In this document: positions 63,528-64,000 of the stretch, one piece after another
How the letters are laid out: each line of letters starts with the position of its first letter
Position numbering within the stretch: the first letter of the stretch is position 1
Source of the DNA: CALNBC01 sp040768925
Lineage (GTDB): Bacteria; Bacillota; Clostridia; Christensenellales; CALWSW01
NCBI GenBank assembly: GCA_040768925.1
Contig: JAXGLZ010000002.1
Coordinates: 496,001 to 560,000, forward strand
Length of the DNA: 64,000 nt
Direction: 5' to 3'
Position numbers and translations under genes: made by a program
Notes under the pieces: generated by a model
Databases searched by the model: none
Told to the model about the DNA's origin: nothing
Seen by the model: the letters and a program-made list of their open reading frames with translations, nothing else

Positions 63528-64000
63528 TTGAGCAAGCCGCTTAACCCGATTGGTATCCTGTCCTTTGCTGTTTTGACCGTGTTTTCCCAGGCGGCCCTTT
63601 ACTTTTTTCTTGAATTCGGAGCATTGTACCTGATCCTGTCTGTTCTAAGCGTTTTCCTGGCGCTGTTTTTGTCTGTGCAAATCGCGGGATGGAGCGCGAA
63701 AAAAGGCCTTTCGAAAGGGCTCAGTCACGGCATGGATCAGACGGCCAGCGAAACGCTTTTTAACATTTCCGAAACCATGAGCATCGACATCCAGCAGTTG
63801 CTGTGGCTGTCTACGAACAACGTCGACGCCTTTGGAAAGCTCGTCGGCTTCTTCGGCAAAATCCGCAAAACCGGGGAGCAAAACGCCTCGGGCGCCCGCG
63901 AGATCACTGACGCCATGGAGGATTTTGTGGAAAACTTCCACAGGCTGAACGACAGCATTTTCGAGGTCGAGCAGCAGTCCGACAGTTCCCACAAAATGCT
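63528..64000 (+). CDS. Methyl-accepting chemotaxis-like signalling protein, N-terminal part
   Basis: The gene is cut by the window end; 157 codons are visible. The start is TTG at 63528-63530 behind AGGAGGG. Residues about 8-52 form two membrane helices joined by a very short loop, so there is almost no extracellular sensor domain. A helical region follows with Asn/Gln/Glu-rich heptads (ASETLFNISETMSIDIQQLL; NDSIFEVEQQSDSSHKML) that resembles the HAMP-to-coiled-coil region of MCPs. The diagnostic MCP hairpin tip would be beyond the edge, so the call is tentative. Confidence 0.55.
   Translation, partial: MSKPLNPIGILSFAVLTVFSQAALYFFLEFGALYLILSVLSVFLALFLSVQIAGWSAKKGLSKGLSHGMDQTASETLFNISETMSIDIQQLLWLSTNNVDAFGKLVGFFGKIRKTGEQNASGAREITDAMEDFVENFHRLNDSIFEVEQQSDSSHKM

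Overview
The window looks like a chromosomal segment of a high-GC (roughly 60 %), endospore-forming member of the Clostridia (Firmicutes). The evidence is the Firmicute core-gene order rpsB-tsf-pyrH-frr-uppS-cdsA-dxr-rseP-ispG-polC-rimP-nusA-ylxR-ylxQ-infB-rbfA-nrnA-truB-ribF-rpsO, a PolC-type replicase, a spoIIAA-spoIIAB-sigF operon with a SigH-type promoter, a sigG gene behind a SigF-type promoter, a T-box in front of hisS-aspS, and frequent TTG/GTG starts behind strong GGAGG sites. I cannot name the genus from the sequence alone. Most genes are on the minus strand.

Layout. 1-4.5 kb: aromatic amino-acid operon (DAHP synthase, tyrA, aroB, aroA, aroC) headed by a complete Phe/Tyr leader-peptide attenuator. 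4.6-8.7 kb: accessory sensory island with a multi-pass membrane LuxR regulator, a soluble LuxR regulator and two lipoproteins, and a perfect 20-bp palindrome between the regulators. 8.6-9.1 kb: two families of tandem repeats. 9.2-12 kb (plus strand): sigG with an abnormal 3-prime end, an Lrp-type regulator and a class I aminotransferase. 12.2-33.2 kb: the translation, nucleotide, isoprenoid and envelope core cluster. 33.2-37.7 kb: DUF1292, ruvX, ireB, a small membrane protein, and iscR-iscS-iscU. 37.7-48.3 kb: aspS-hisS with T-box, ddl, a membrane-anchored Mur ligase with an alpha/beta hydrolase, and tgt-tsaE-tsaB-rimI. 48.3-50.2 kb: enolase and a 139-bp tandem repeat. 50.2-52.7 kb: DUF134 and DUF5320 genes with a twin-palindrome operator, and an M20 peptidase. 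53-57.5 kb: the spoIIA operon and a divergent class A PBP. 57.5-64 kb: thiI with its own cysteine desulfurase, a zinc-ribbon membrane protein, mscL, and the start of a chemoreceptor-like gene.

How they work together. The core cluster couples ribosome assembly and translation (RpsB, Tsf, Frr, RimP, NusA, IF2, RbfA, TruB, RpsO) to undecaprenyl/isoprenoid supply (Dxr, IspG, UppS), phospholipid synthesis (CdsA) and replication (PolC). IscS-IscU and the ThiI-linked desulfurase divide sulfur supply between Fe-S clusters and tRNA thiolation, while Tgt and TsaB/TsaE serve queuosine and t6A modification. SpoIIAA/AB/SigF and SigG form the forespore sigma cascade.

Most unusual points: SigG loses its -35 recognition helix to unrelated sequence; a 52-codon ORF sits between spoIIAB and sigF with ATGA overlaps on both sides; a lux-box-like palindrome lies in the LuxR/lipoprotein island; twin TGACATATGTCA-type sites flank the DUF5320-DUF134 promoter; and a roughly 180-bp dispersed element recurs in at least six intergenic regions. 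No tRNA or rRNA genes, CRISPR arrays, insertion-sequence transposases or prophage genes were seen.
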